Under the pieces are notes generated by a model, which saw nothing but the letters and a program-made list of their open reading frames with translations, ran no database searches and was not told the DNA's origin. Both the position numbers and the translations under genes were made by a program. A stretch of 64,000 nt of DNA from Shewanella hafniensis (lineage in GTDB: Bacteria > Pseudomonadota > Gammaproteobacteria > Enterobacterales > Shewanellaceae): the NCBI RefSeq assembly GCF_019655335.1, contig NZ_BPFD01000003.1, positions 94,175 to 158,174 on the forward strand, in the 5' to 3' direction. Each line of letters begins with the position of its first letter. Position 1 is the first letter of the stretch. Positions 33,081 to 41,614 of this stretch are shown here, in pieces.

Positions 33081-34021
33081 TAGCTGAAGTTAAAAAGCTG
33101 CTTATTATTCCGCATATTAAAGTGCATAACGCCAATGCACTATCGAGCCCATTCACCATAGGTTTTCCGGCGATGACCGCATGGCTTGGAGCTGTGCATG
33201 CCCTGCAGCGGCATCTCAATGCCCAAGGTATTGCGGTGACATTTGACGCCACCGGCGTTGTCAGCCACGAGGTGAACCTGCAAACCTACAAAGGCGATAA
33301 TGATTACGTTCACTCTATTGTCGGTACGGGGAATCCACTGGATAAAACTGGCGCCAGATCGGCTTTTATCGAAGAAGCCCGCTGTCATTTAGATGTCAGT
33401 TTAGTGATTGAATTTAATGGCATCACCATAGATGAACGTGAGCAGTTATTAACTGCGGTCACCCAGTTACTGCACGCTAAAATGAAGCTAGCCGGTGGCG
33501 ATATCAACAGTTTTCAGCCGCCATTTTGCATCAATTGTGGTGACGATGATGATTTACGCAAAATACAACGCCATTTAATGCCGGGCTACGTGCTAATTGA
33601 GCGCCGCGACTTGATGATGGCTGCGATGGCGAAAGGTACTGATGCTATGGACGCCGTCATTGACTACCTTGCCATTCACCACAGTTGTGAGCAAGACGAG
33701 GAGGGCAATATCGAGTGGCGCAGCTTTCGTAAAACGCTCGATAACAAACCCGCAGGTTGGATTGTGCCCATAGCGACGGGATTTCATGCACTCAGTGACA
33801 TCAATGAAGCGAAAAATCAGCGCGATCAGAATACCCCGCATCGATTTGCTGAAAGCCTAGTGACCTTAGGCGAATTTAAAATGCCACATCGTTTACACAG
33901 TATCGAGCAAATGCTGTGGCGTTATCACACCGATGGCGACTTTTACCTTTGCCAGCAAAAGCACTGCGCGGCATCAACAGTAGCAAACTTAACTTTACCT
34001 CCAATCGAATCAGAATTTTAA
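33077..34021 (+). CDS. csy2: Type I-F Csy2 (Cas5f)
   Basis: Partner of Csy1 at the 5' end of the crRNA. 314 residues. Cas5-type RAMP fold start KKLLIIPHIKVHNANALSSPFTIGFPAMTAWLGAVHALQRHL, the LAGGDINSF stretch and the C-terminal FAESLVTLGEFKMPHRLHSIEQMLWRYH are typical. The ATG overlaps the csy1 stop by four bases (ATGA), so translation is coupled. A 25-bp gap leads to csy3. Confidence 0.95.
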   Translation: MIAEVKKLLIIPHIKVHNANALSSPFTIGFPAMTAWLGAVHALQRHLNAQGIAVTFDATGVVSHEVNLQTYKGDNDYVHSIVGTGNPLDKTGARSAFIEEARCHLDVSLVIEFNGITIDEREQLLTAVTQLLHAKMKLAGGDINSFQPPFCINCGDDDDLRKIQRHLMPGYVLIERRDLMMAAMAKGTDAMDAVIDYLAIHHSCEQDEEGNIEWRSFRKTLDNKPAGWIVPIATGFHALSDINEAKNQRDQNTPHRFAESLVTLGEFKMPHRLHSIEQMLWRYHTDGDFYLCQQKHCAASTVANLTLPPIESEF

Positions 34022-34046
34022 TCGTTAATAGAAAAGGATATTTATC

Positions 34047-35075
34047 ATGGCGAAAAAAGAAAATGTGGCATCAGTATTAGCCTTTGAAAAAAAATTAGTG
34101 GTGAGCGACGGTTATATGTATGGCACATCATGGGCAGAACGCAGCAAGGTTATACCACTGGCATTACAGGAAAAATCGGTCCGGGGCACCATTTCTAACC
34201 GATTAAAACCTGCGATAAAAAACGATCCAGCCAAACTCAATGCAGAAGTTGAAAAGGCCAACTTACAAAAAGTAGATGCCTGTGCGCTGGCGCCAGAGCA
34301 CGACACACTCAATGTACAGTTCACTATTAAAGTACTCGGCGGCATCACAGAGCCATCGGCCTGTAACAATGCATTGTTCAAGCAAAGTTACCGTGCGGCC
34401 GCAGTGAGTTACATCGAAAATCAAGGCTTCACAGAATTAGCCCGCCGTTATGCCACTAACTTAGCCAATGCACGCTTTTTATGGCGTAATCGTGTCGGCG
34501 CTGAAAACATTGAGGTGCAAGTAAGGGCAACAAATCGCAGCATAGATCAAAGCTGGACATTTGATGCGACTCAATTTAGCACTAAGCATTTTGATAGCAA
34601 TGATGCCCAAATCAACACACTGGCAACCCATATCGCCACTGTGCTTTCCAGCGAAGATGACTTTTTATTATTAGATATCAATTGTTTTGCTAAAGTCGGC
34701 AGAGCGCAGGAAGTCTACCCAAGTGAAGAGTTAGTGCTTGATAAAGGCAAGGGCGAAAAAAGTAAAATTCTCTATCATGTTAATGATCTAGCCGCAATGC
34801 ACTCACAGAAACTGGGTAATGCGCTGCGTACTATCGATACTTGGTATCCTGAGTTTACCGATCCTGAAACCAGTGCAGGCCCCATTGCCATAGAACCCTA
34901 TGGCGCCGTAACTAACTTAGGTAAAGCCTATCGTACCCCTAAAGATAAGCAGGATTTTTACAGCTTTTTTGATGTATGGGCGCGCGGCGAGAAACTAAGC
35001 CGTGTTGAAGATGAGCACTATGTCATGGCGGTATTAGTGCGCGGCGGGGTGTTTGGCGAAAGTGATAAGGAGTAG
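34047..35075 (+). CDS. csy3: Type I-F Csy3 (Cas7f), crRNA backbone
   Basis: Cas7-type RAMP protein that polymerises along the guide, one subunit per six bases, flipping out every sixth base. 342 residues. Signatures: SVLAFEKKLVVSDGYMYGTSWAER at the N-terminus, SVRGTISNRLK, and VRATNRSIDQSWTFDATQF. AAAGGA precedes the ATG. Its six-base periodicity is what makes mismatches 6 and 12 in the mini-CRISPR target harmless to binding. Confidence 0.96.
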   Translation: MAKKENVASVLAFEKKLVVSDGYMYGTSWAERSKVIPLALQEKSVRGTISNRLKPAIKNDPAKLNAEVEKANLQKVDACALAPEHDTLNVQFTIKVLGGITEPSACNNALFKQSYRAAAVSYIENQGFTELARRYATNLANARFLWRNRVGAENIEVQVRATNRSIDQSWTFDATQFSTKHFDSNDAQINTLATHIATVLSSEDDFLLLDINCFAKVGRAQEVYPSEELVLDKGKGEKSKILYHVNDLAAMHSQKLGNALRTIDTWYPEFTDPETSAGPIAIEPYGAVTNLGKAYRTPKDKQDFYSFFDVWARGEKLSRVEDEHYVMAVLVRGGVFGESDKE

Positions 35076-35077
35076 TG

Positions 35078-35746
35078 ATGAAATACTACCTCGACATCAC
35101 TTTGCTGCCCGACGCCGAAGCTAATCTCGGCTTCCTGTGGCACAAAGTCTTTCAACAAATTCACCTGTTGTTAGTGGAACATAAAGTCAGCAAAGATGAC
35201 TCTGCTATTGCGCTGTCGTTCCCCCAATACGATGCCAACAAGCCCCATAGCCAAAAGGCATTTCCATTAGGGGACAAATTAAGATTGTTGGCCGAAACAG
35301 AACAACAGCTCGTTAAGTTAAATATTGCATTATGCCTAGCACGCTTTAGCGATTATGTGCATATCAAAGCGATTAAGGCTGTGCCGAGTAATGTCACTGA
35401 ATATGCTTATTTTACCCGCCGACATGTTAAGTCACCGGATAAATTACGCAAAAACATCGATGCCCGAGCGGCGGTGATAGCGCAAAAAAATGGCTTTGAT
35501 ATCAGTGAGGTTAAAACGCGTTTATTGGCTTCGATAGACAAGCTTCAAACCCAGTCAAGGTTACCTTTTATCCATTTACGCAGCTTATCGACGGATAAAG
35601 CAGTAAACCCGGAGGATCGCAAAAAGTTTTTACTCTTTATCGAGTGCCGAAAAGTCACCGAACCGAGTAGCAATAATAGCCGCTTTACGTGTTATGGACT
35701 GAGTCGCCGATCGCCAACAGAGCAAGTCGCCATCCCTTGGTTTTGA
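35078..35746 (+). CDS. cas6f: crRNA-processing endonuclease Cas6f (Csy4)
   Basis: Cuts pre-crRNA 3' of the repeat hairpin and stays bound to it. 222 residues from the ATG at 35078, which has AAGGAG 5 nt upstream; a GTG one codon earlier overlaps the csy3 stop. Catalytic H29 aligns with His29 of Pseudomonas Csy4 (FQQIHLLL against FGKLHQAL). The arginine-rich helix is RRHVKSPDKLRKN, and the C-terminus FTCYGLSRRS...IPWF is the family end. By my alignment R114 corresponds to Csy4 Arg102, and H116 replaces Gln104. About 35 residues longer than Pseudomonas Csy4, mainly in loops. Confidence 0.95.
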   Translation: MKYYLDITLLPDAEANLGFLWHKVFQQIHLLLVEHKVSKDDSAIALSFPQYDANKPHSQKAFPLGDKLRLLAETEQQLVKLNIALCLARFSDYVHIKAIKAVPSNVTEYAYFTRRHVKSPDKLRKNIDARAAVIAQKNGFDISEVKTRLLASIDKLQTQSRLPFIHLRSLSTDKAVNPEDRKKFLLFIECRKVTEPSSNNSRFTCYGLSRRSPTEQVAIPWF

Positions 35747-35898
35747 GAGGGAATTGAACGCAAAAATACCCTTTATTTTCGCTCTTTAAAAAATTGATTT
35801 AAAAACAGAGTGTTACAACAGATGGTTTTTTAATAGGTAAAAAAGCATATTTTTACCTATCCGCCTGTTGTAACTTATTTTTTTGACGATATTCTATT
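35747..35898 (+). promoter_or_regulatory. CRISPR leader
   Basis: 152 bp, AT-rich, between cas6f and the first repeat; the degenerate last repeat at the other end fixes it as the leader. It contains two nested inverted repeats: outer GTTACAACAG/CTGTTGTAAC (35812-35821 and 35865-35874), inner ATAGGTAAAAA/TTTTTACCTAT (35833-35843 and 35850-35860). An IHF consensus match lies on the minus strand at 35787-35799; IHF bends I-F leaders during spacer integration. In AT-rich DNA an IHF match alone is weak evidence. Confidence 0.7.
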
Positions 35899-38133
35899 GT
35901 TCACCGCCGCACAGGCGGCTTAGAAAATCAGTAGGGAATGCCACCGCTGGTTGAGTTGGTTCACCGCCGCACAGGCGGCTTAGAAAAATCAAGGCCTTTT
36001 AGGCGCTGAAATAGATTGGTTCACCGCCGCACAGGCGGCTTAGAAAAAGACAGGAACATCGGCTACACTAAACGCTACGTTCACCGCCGCACAGGCGGCT
36101 TAGAAATGCGCATCAGCGCCTTTTTTTGCCAATTCTATGTTCACCGCCGCACAGGCGGCTTAGAAAGAGTATCTCTCATACTCTGATGCAGTCATTTTGT
36201 TCACCGCCGCACAGGCGGCTTAGAAATTTAGCGCCTCTTTTGTATCAACGCTGACGTTGTTCACCGCCGCACAGGCGGCTTAGAAAAATATTGGATTGAA
36301 ATACTTCCCTGTGTTTTCGTTCACCGCCGCACAGGCGGCTTAGAAAGTTGGGGATAATGGACTTCTCCAACTAAGGAAGTTCACCGCCGCACAGGCGGCT
36401 TAGAAATGTTACTGTACCTGCATACGTGGTTTCACCGCGTTCACCGCCGCACAGGCGGCTTAGAAAAAGACAGGAACATCGGCTACACTAGACGCTACGT
36501 TCACCGCCGCACAGGCGGCTTAGAAAGCATTCTCACCAACTGAAGCAGTTAGCCTAGGTTCACCGCCGCACAGGCGGCTTAGAAAAACTGAAGCAGTTAG
36601 CCTAGTATCTAATTCAGGTTCACCGCCGCACAGGCGGCTTAGAAATAGTATCTAATTCAGATCTAGCTGCTACCTCAGTTCACCGCCGCACAGGCGGCTT
36701 AGAAAAACTAAGGCACTCTGTGAAGCGGCTACGGGTAGTTCACCGCCGCACAGGCGGCTTAGAAAACTTGAGTAATGTTTGAATCAGCCGCATTGATGTT
36801 CACCGCCGCACAGGCGGCTTAGAAAGCTATGAAATGGATGAGTGCTTCTTTCCTGATGTTCACCGCCGCACAGGCGGCTTAGAAATAAAATGGGTCATCT
36901 AAAATCAACAAGTAGGGGTTCACCGCCGCACAGGCGGCTTAGAAAATTTCGCTTTTAACTGATAGTCGACCGTCACTGTTCACCGCCGCACAGGCGGCTT
37001 AGAAATGCTCCGTCAATGTACCCGCGTTTAACTTCAAGTTCACCGCCGCACAGGCGGCTTAGAAATAATGCAAGAATTACTCGGCCAATATTATGGCGTT
37101 CACCGCCGCACAGGCGGCTTAGAAACACGAGTGGCATCAATCTCAAGCTTCGCTGAGGTTCACCGCCGCACAGGCGGCTTAGAAAAATAGAGAATTATCA
37201 TCTGTTACGACTGATTTGTTCACCGCCGCACAGGCGGCTTAGAAATCAACAAAAGCCTCAACACCAAACGCCATTAGGTTCACCGCCGCACAGGCGGCTT
37301 AGAAACAGTGCCAAGTTGCAAGTCTGGCAAGCCCCGCACAGGCGGCTTAGAAAGTTTTAAGTGGCGTCATGAACGCTGTGTCGTCGTTCACCGCCGCACA
37401 GGCGGCTTAGAAAATTAGTGAGAAATGCGGTAGGCGTACCAGTGCGTTCACCGCCGCACAGGCGGCTTAGAAAAATACGGTTGCGCCAGTCAAGACCTTT
37501 TAAGCGTTCACCGCCGCACAGGCGGCTTAGAAAGTTAGCCACACGCCATCGGTTGAACCTGTCACGTTCACCGCCGCACAGGCGGCTTAGAAATATTAAT
37601 AACGATTCAAACGACTACCCATACTGTTCACCGCCGCACAGGCGGCTTAGAAATTGCAGTGTCAGGTTCAACCGATGGCGTTTGGGTTCACCGCCGCACA
37701 GGCGGCTTAGAAATTGTAAGGTAAACCTAAGCTATCAGCATAACTGTTCACCGCCGCACAGGCGGCTTAGAAATCGTTTACGTTCGCTCATCTAAGACCA
37801 CAATAGTTCACCGCCGCACAGGCGGCTTAGAAATGTATTGGGGTAAGGTGTCAGTAACTTTGGCTGTTCACCGCCGCACAGGCGGCTTAGAAATTAGAAA
37901 AGCCAGCCGCCAATAGATCGTTTACGTTCACCGCCGCACAGGCGGCTTAGAAAGAGCGTCACGTCGCTGGGTTGTATCTCGTAAAGTTCACCGCCGCACA
38001 GGCGGCTTAGAAATCTTGACGCTTCAACCGCTGCGCAATTTGTCGGTTCACCGCCGCACAGGCGGCTTAGAAATAAAATTCTGATTCTATATTTGAGCTC
38101 TGTGAGTTCACCGCTGCGCTGTAGGCTTATAAA
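35899..38133 (+). CRISPR. Type I-F CRISPR array, 38 repeats and 37 spacers
   Basis: Repeats are 28 bp, starting GTTCACCGCCGCACAGG and ending CTTAGAAA, at 60-bp period. I count 11 repeats from 35899 to 36526, 13 from 36558 to 37305, one truncated (37334-37353), 12 from 37386 to 38073 and a degenerate terminal repeat (38106-38133, 6 mismatches). Spacers are 32 bp except number 11 (31) and number 24 (28). The hairpin is CCGCC/GGCGG around GCACA, against CUGCC/GGCAG in the canonical I-F repeat. Several spacers overlap or duplicate one another (see findings). Translated frames here are not genes. Confidence 0.99.
37334..37353 (+). repeat. Truncated internal CRISPR repeat
   Basis: Only the last 20 of 28 repeat bases remain, and the preceding spacer is 28 rather than 32 bp: a 12-bp deletion across the junction. 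The hairpin 5' arm becomes GCCCC against GGCGG, leaving two mismatches in five pairs, so Cas6f cutting here is doubtful. Confidence 0.9.
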
Positions 38134-38263
38134 TCTTGTGAGGTGGTGCGCATTGCTGAGAATATTCTCAGCAATGTGTAGGGTCAGTTGCATGCTATTG
38201 TTTATCATGCTTAAAAGTACGCTTTTGGGTATGCATAGAAGATAAATCAATAGGATGTCACCG

Positions 38264-39184
38264 ATGGATTTGGCCAAGCTTTCGCGGATTAGTATGAAGC
38301 ACTTGATCACTTTGCATGTGATGCTCGATACCCTGAGCGTGACCGCCAGCGCCGAACGTTTATGCCTCAGCCCCTCATCCGTCAGTAAAACCTTAAGCCA
38401 GCTCAGGGACAGTTTGAACGATGAACTGTTCTATCGTAATGGCAACTCACTGGTAGCAACGCCATTGGCAAAACGATTAGGGCCAAGCGTGCAGCAAATG
38501 ATCAATGATATGAATCAGATCATGAGTCAGGATGCGTTTAATCCTGCCCATTTTGAGGGGCGTTTCTCGCTTGCGATGCGCGAAAGTACCTTTGAGCTAC
38601 TGGCCGCTAAACTCAGCGCCCATATTTTGAGTTTGGCTCCTAATATCCATCTCGATATTTATAGCAAAGACAATATTGGTTTTGATGGACTCATCAAAGG
38701 CTCGTTAGATTTTGTGTTGTTACCCCATGATCTGAGTCAACCTAATCCTCTTCAAGACGATCTGGTGTGGGAAACCTTATTCAGCGATGAAATGGCCTGC
38801 CTGATGAATTCATCCCATCCCTTGGCAAAGCAGCGACACATCAGCTTTGATGATTACCTACGTTTTAGCCATATTGGCATTACGGACACAGATCTGAGCA
38901 CGCCATATTTTGATATTTTGCTCGCCCAACAATCTAAAAAACGCGCCGTTCCTATTTCGGTCCCAGACTTTGGCAGTGCGGCGTTAATGTGCCATCACAG
39001 TGAGTTGCTCTTTACCTGCTCGCGCCGCTGGGCATCCATCGCTAGCCAAGCCAAAGGCTTAACGATTAAATCTTTACCCATAGAATATGGCAAAGTGGCT
39101 TACAGCCTCGTTTGGCATAAACAAAGCATGAAAGATCCCGCACTGCGCTGGCTTTATGAGCAAATTTTGCTTTGCAGTCGTTAA
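38264..39184 (+). CDS. LysR-family transcriptional regulator
   Basis: Activator-type regulator: N-terminal winged helix (KHLITLHVMLDTLSVTASAERLCLSPSSVSKTLSQLRDSL) and a periplasmic-binding-like effector domain (about 90-300). 306 residues from the ATG at 38264, which has AGGA 8 nt upstream; an ATG at 38255 lies inside that ribosome site. It starts 130 bp after the last CRISPR repeat and converges on yjjW, sharing stop-codon bases with it. It is not divergent from its neighbours, so the controlled gene is unclear; the YjjI/YjjW pair is a reasonable guess. Confidence 0.88.
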   Translation: MDLAKLSRISMKHLITLHVMLDTLSVTASAERLCLSPSSVSKTLSQLRDSLNDELFYRNGNSLVATPLAKRLGPSVQQMINDMNQIMSQDAFNPAHFEGRFSLAMRESTFELLAAKLSAHILSLAPNIHLDIYSKDNIGFDGLIKGSLDFVLLPHDLSQPNPLQDDLVWETLFSDEMACLMNSSHPLAKQRHISFDDYLRFSHIGITDTDLSTPYFDILLAQQSKKRAVPISVPDFGSAALMCHHSELLFTCSRRWASIASQAKGLTIKSLPIEYGKVAYSLVWHKQSMKDPALRWLYEQILLCSR

Positions 39185-40092
39185 AGGTAGATGGACGGTA
39201 ACACGAGATTGGTTACGCCTCGCTTTGCAAGCGTTGCGGCTAAGCGTTCAATATCGGCTTGTTTACAGCTTGGCCAATTGAGTGCGTCATCGACAACACC
39301 ATGATGGTGAAAGGCATTTAACTTAACTCGCGTATCTGGGCCTAGCAGAAGTAAATAGGTTGCTAGTGCGTCTATTTCGTCCTCGTAATCCGTGATGCTC
39401 GGAATGTGCAGCAATCTCACCTCATACATTTTTTGCTGCTGCGCCAATAGCTGAATGGATTTGAATACCGCATGGTTATCTCGCCCGGTAATATACCTAT
39501 GGGTATCTTGCTGCCATGCTTTAAGATCCACCATAGCGCCATCTAAAAACGGCAGTAGTTTATGCCAACCGGTTAGACTCAAACTGCCATTGGTGTCGAG
39601 CATGCAAGTTAAGTGTGATAACGACTCTGTCGCCTTAATTCCTTTAAATAACGCAAGAATAAATGGCAGTTGCAGACTCGCTTCGCCGCCGCTAACCGTA
39701 ATACCATTAATAAAGTGACGCTGACTATGGAGAATCGTCAGTATCTCCTCGACTGTGTAACGACTGACCTTAGGGCTCGCTTGTTTCGGGCATACGGCAA
39801 TACAAGTATCGCATTGGCTACAACGCTCACTATCCCATTGAATGTGATGCTTATTATTGAGATTTATCAATGTCAGCGCATTTTCAGGGCAGGTGGCGAC
39901 ACAATCGCCACAGGCATCGCATAAACCTATGGTATGTGGGTTATGGCAGTTTTTGCATTGATAGTTGCAGCCCTGCAGGAATAACACTAGCCTGCTGCCA
40001 GGCCCGTCGACGCAAGAAAAGGGCAACAGCTGACTGACTATTGCCTGTTTATTTATGGCTGGCTTATTTAACGACACAGGGGGAATGCTCAT
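39181..40092 (-). CDS. yjjW: Glycyl-radical enzyme activase, YjjW-like
   Basis: Radical-SAM enzyme predicted to install the glycyl radical in the YjjI protein encoded just upstream. 303 residues from the ATG at 40092. Radical-SAM cysteines are CNYQCKNC (CxxxCxxC), and two ferredoxin-like clusters follow (CDACGDCVATCP, CSQCDTCIAVCP). GGEASLQLPF corresponds to the SAM-binding GGE motif. It overlaps yjjI by 29 bases, indicating coupling. Its stop and the LysR stop share a TTAA at 39181-39184. Confidence 0.92.
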   Translation of the reverse strand: MSIPPVSLNKPAINKQAIVSQLLPFSCVDGPGSRLVLFLQGCNYQCKNCHNPHTIGLCDACGDCVATCPENALTLINLNNKHHIQWDSERCSQCDTCIAVCPKQASPKVSRYTVEEILTILHSQRHFINGITVSGGEASLQLPFILALFKGIKATESLSHLTCMLDTNGSLSLTGWHKLLPFLDGAMVDLKAWQQDTHRYITGRDNHAVFKSIQLLAQQQKMYEVRLLHIPSITDYEDEIDALATYLLLLGPDTRVKLNAFHHHGVVDDALNWPSCKQADIERLAATLAKRGVTNLVLPSIYL

Positions 40093-41614
40093 GGGCAATA
40101 ACGCGTGCTTGGCGTTGCAATATTCCCGTATTGACCGCAGCTTCTGCGGCTAAGCCTGTGGTATTGAGACGCGAGCCGCACTGTTTAAACGCTTCAATAT
40201 CTGAGCGTTTTACCATATAGCCAGTCACGCGCATTAAATCGTTAGAGGCGACATTGGCGGTAAACTCCCTAAAACCTAACTCAAGCGCGGCTTTACACAG
40301 TTGGAACATGGCTTGAGGATTGGATTTCACAGTTTCATCGATAGTCAAAATATCGCTAATTCCCGCCGTATAATATTGATGATGTTGTGCTAGGGCTTGA
40401 ATATGGGCGATGGGATTGGGTTCTGTGCCATAGGGGATGCGAACGCCAGGTGTCACATTTTTATCGAGACTAATACCGCCCTGTGAATGCAGCAGCGCTC
40501 GTCCATGGAAGCCATGCGCAACGGGTGTGGATTTCACTATGGCATCTAGCGCAGCAGAAATACGATAGCCCAGCTGATTTGCATCCATTTCGTGGCCATA
40601 TCTCGCGTGTATTGCTGGCGTCACTTCTCCACTGGCTGTTAATGTTTGCAGAATATTTACCGCTTCAGCCATGCCGTAAATGCCAAACATGGGCGCAAAG
40701 CGCGATTCATCAATCAATTGTTCTTTAACTAAAAAGCTATCAAAGAAGTGCGATTCGTGATGTAAAAATGCCGAACGCGCGTCAATGAGTTCGAAGGTGA
40801 GTGAGCAGTAATTTGGCAAGACAGTATCAAAAAAATCGTTTATAGAATTTGCCTTTAACGCAACTTCTTTAAGATTGAGCCGAACCAAGGTATTGGCGCC
40901 GCCCGCTAACGGCAAGGCATTGTAGCAACTGACAATCCCAAAGCCGCGCTCATCAAACGCACTGGCATGCAGAGGATAATTGGCGATATGCGGCTTACTG
41001 CAGTGACAAATATTGGTGGTCGCAAGCAGCAACAAATCATCCGGCGTGACGGCGGGGTCGTACATAAAGGTCAAATTGGGGGCAACTTGTTTTAACTCAG
41101 CATCAATGCGCAGTAGGGTGCGACAAACAATGTTGTCTGTCGGGCCAATATTTACGTGCATAAAGGCGTCAGGCAGGGTTCTGTCGAGCATGATCCAGAA
41201 CAGTTTAAGTTTACGATAAAGGACTTCCGCATCCATTCCTTCGGTGAAAGGCATTAATATTTCATCCAGCTGACCTAAATACACGGGGATATTGGTCACC
41301 GATGGCACATGATGATACAGAATCGTTAAGGCATTGATGGCTTCATCTAAATCCTGCGCCGGTGAAAGCTCTAAATATTCTGAACCTTGCTTTAGATAGC
41401 GGGCATAATCTGGCAACACATAGCGCGGTTTAAAAGGCGCATGGCCTTCAAACATATCGCAGATAATGCCGTCATTCATCGCGGCTTTTACCTCAGTCGA
41501 TATCGGCATGTAGGGCAAGCTCGCCTCTGCCTCCAACGCCAAATAGTTGGATTTTTGCTTAGGTGAAAGCTGCGGGTTGGTGACGATTTGCACTAATTTA
41601 TCTTGTAATAACAT
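40064..41614 (-). CDS. yjjI: YjjI-family glycyl-radical enzyme
   Basis: Putative anaerobic glycyl-radical enzyme of unknown substrate. 516 residues, the same length as E. coli YjjI. The C-terminal glycyl-radical loop is RVTGYMVKRSD (RVxGY motif); a candidate active-site cysteine is in GIVSCYNALPLAGGAN. Family strings include HVNIGPTDNIVCRTLLRID and MFGIYGMAEAVN. It is transcribed first, with the activase yjjW overlapping its end. The radical would be oxygen-sensitive, so anaerobic expression is likely. Confidence 0.93.
   Translation of the reverse strand: MLLQDKLVQIVTNPQLSPKQKSNYLALEAEASLPYMPISTEVKAAMNDGIICDMFEGHAPFKPRYVLPDYARYLKQGSEYLELSPAQDLDEAINALTILYHHVPSVTNIPVYLGQLDEILMPFTEGMDAEVLYRKLKLFWIMLDRTLPDAFMHVNIGPTDNIVCRTLLRIDAELKQVAPNLTFMYDPAVTPDDLLLLATTNICHCSKPHIANYPLHASAFDERGFGIVSCYNALPLAGGANTLVRLNLKEVALKANSINDFFDTVLPNYCSLTFELIDARSAFLHHESHFFDSFLVKEQLIDESRFAPMFGIYGMAEAVNILQTLTASGEVTPAIHARYGHEMDANQLGYRISAALDAIVKSTPVAHGFHGRALLHSQGGISLDKNVTPGVRIPYGTEPNPIAHIQALAQHHQYYTAGISDILTIDETVKSNPQAMFQLCKAALELGFREFTANVASNDLMRVTGYMVKRSDIEAFKQCGSRLNTTGLAAEAAVNTGILQRQARVIAHEHSPCVVK

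Noticed and set aside
35831..35860. The leader contains AATAGG, a possible second target of the mini-CRISPR guide
   Set aside because: After the CC only the first four guide bases match; positions 5, 9, 11 and 13 fail, so it does not resemble the csy1 site.
36407..36446. Spacer 9 ends in TTCACCGC, copying the start of the following repeat
   Set aside because: Eight bases can match by chance and spacer length is normal at 32; no sign of duplication.
37774..37925. Spacers 32 and 34 share TCGTTTAC and might overlap like spacers 11-13
   Set aside because: Only eight bases are shared and the bases before the shared part are GA, not CC, unlike the true overlaps.
26947..38263. A transposon-associated I-F3 (CAST) system
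   Set aside because: cas1 and an intact cas2-3 with HD and helicase motifs are present, csy1 and csy2 are separate genes, and there are no tniQ or tns genes: an ordinary interference-type I-F1 locus.
37357..38310. Long open frames across the CRISPR array with repeated residues such as FLSRLCGGE or SPPHRRLR
   Set aside because: They are translations of the 28-bp repeats and spacers; no ribosome sites and no protein family.
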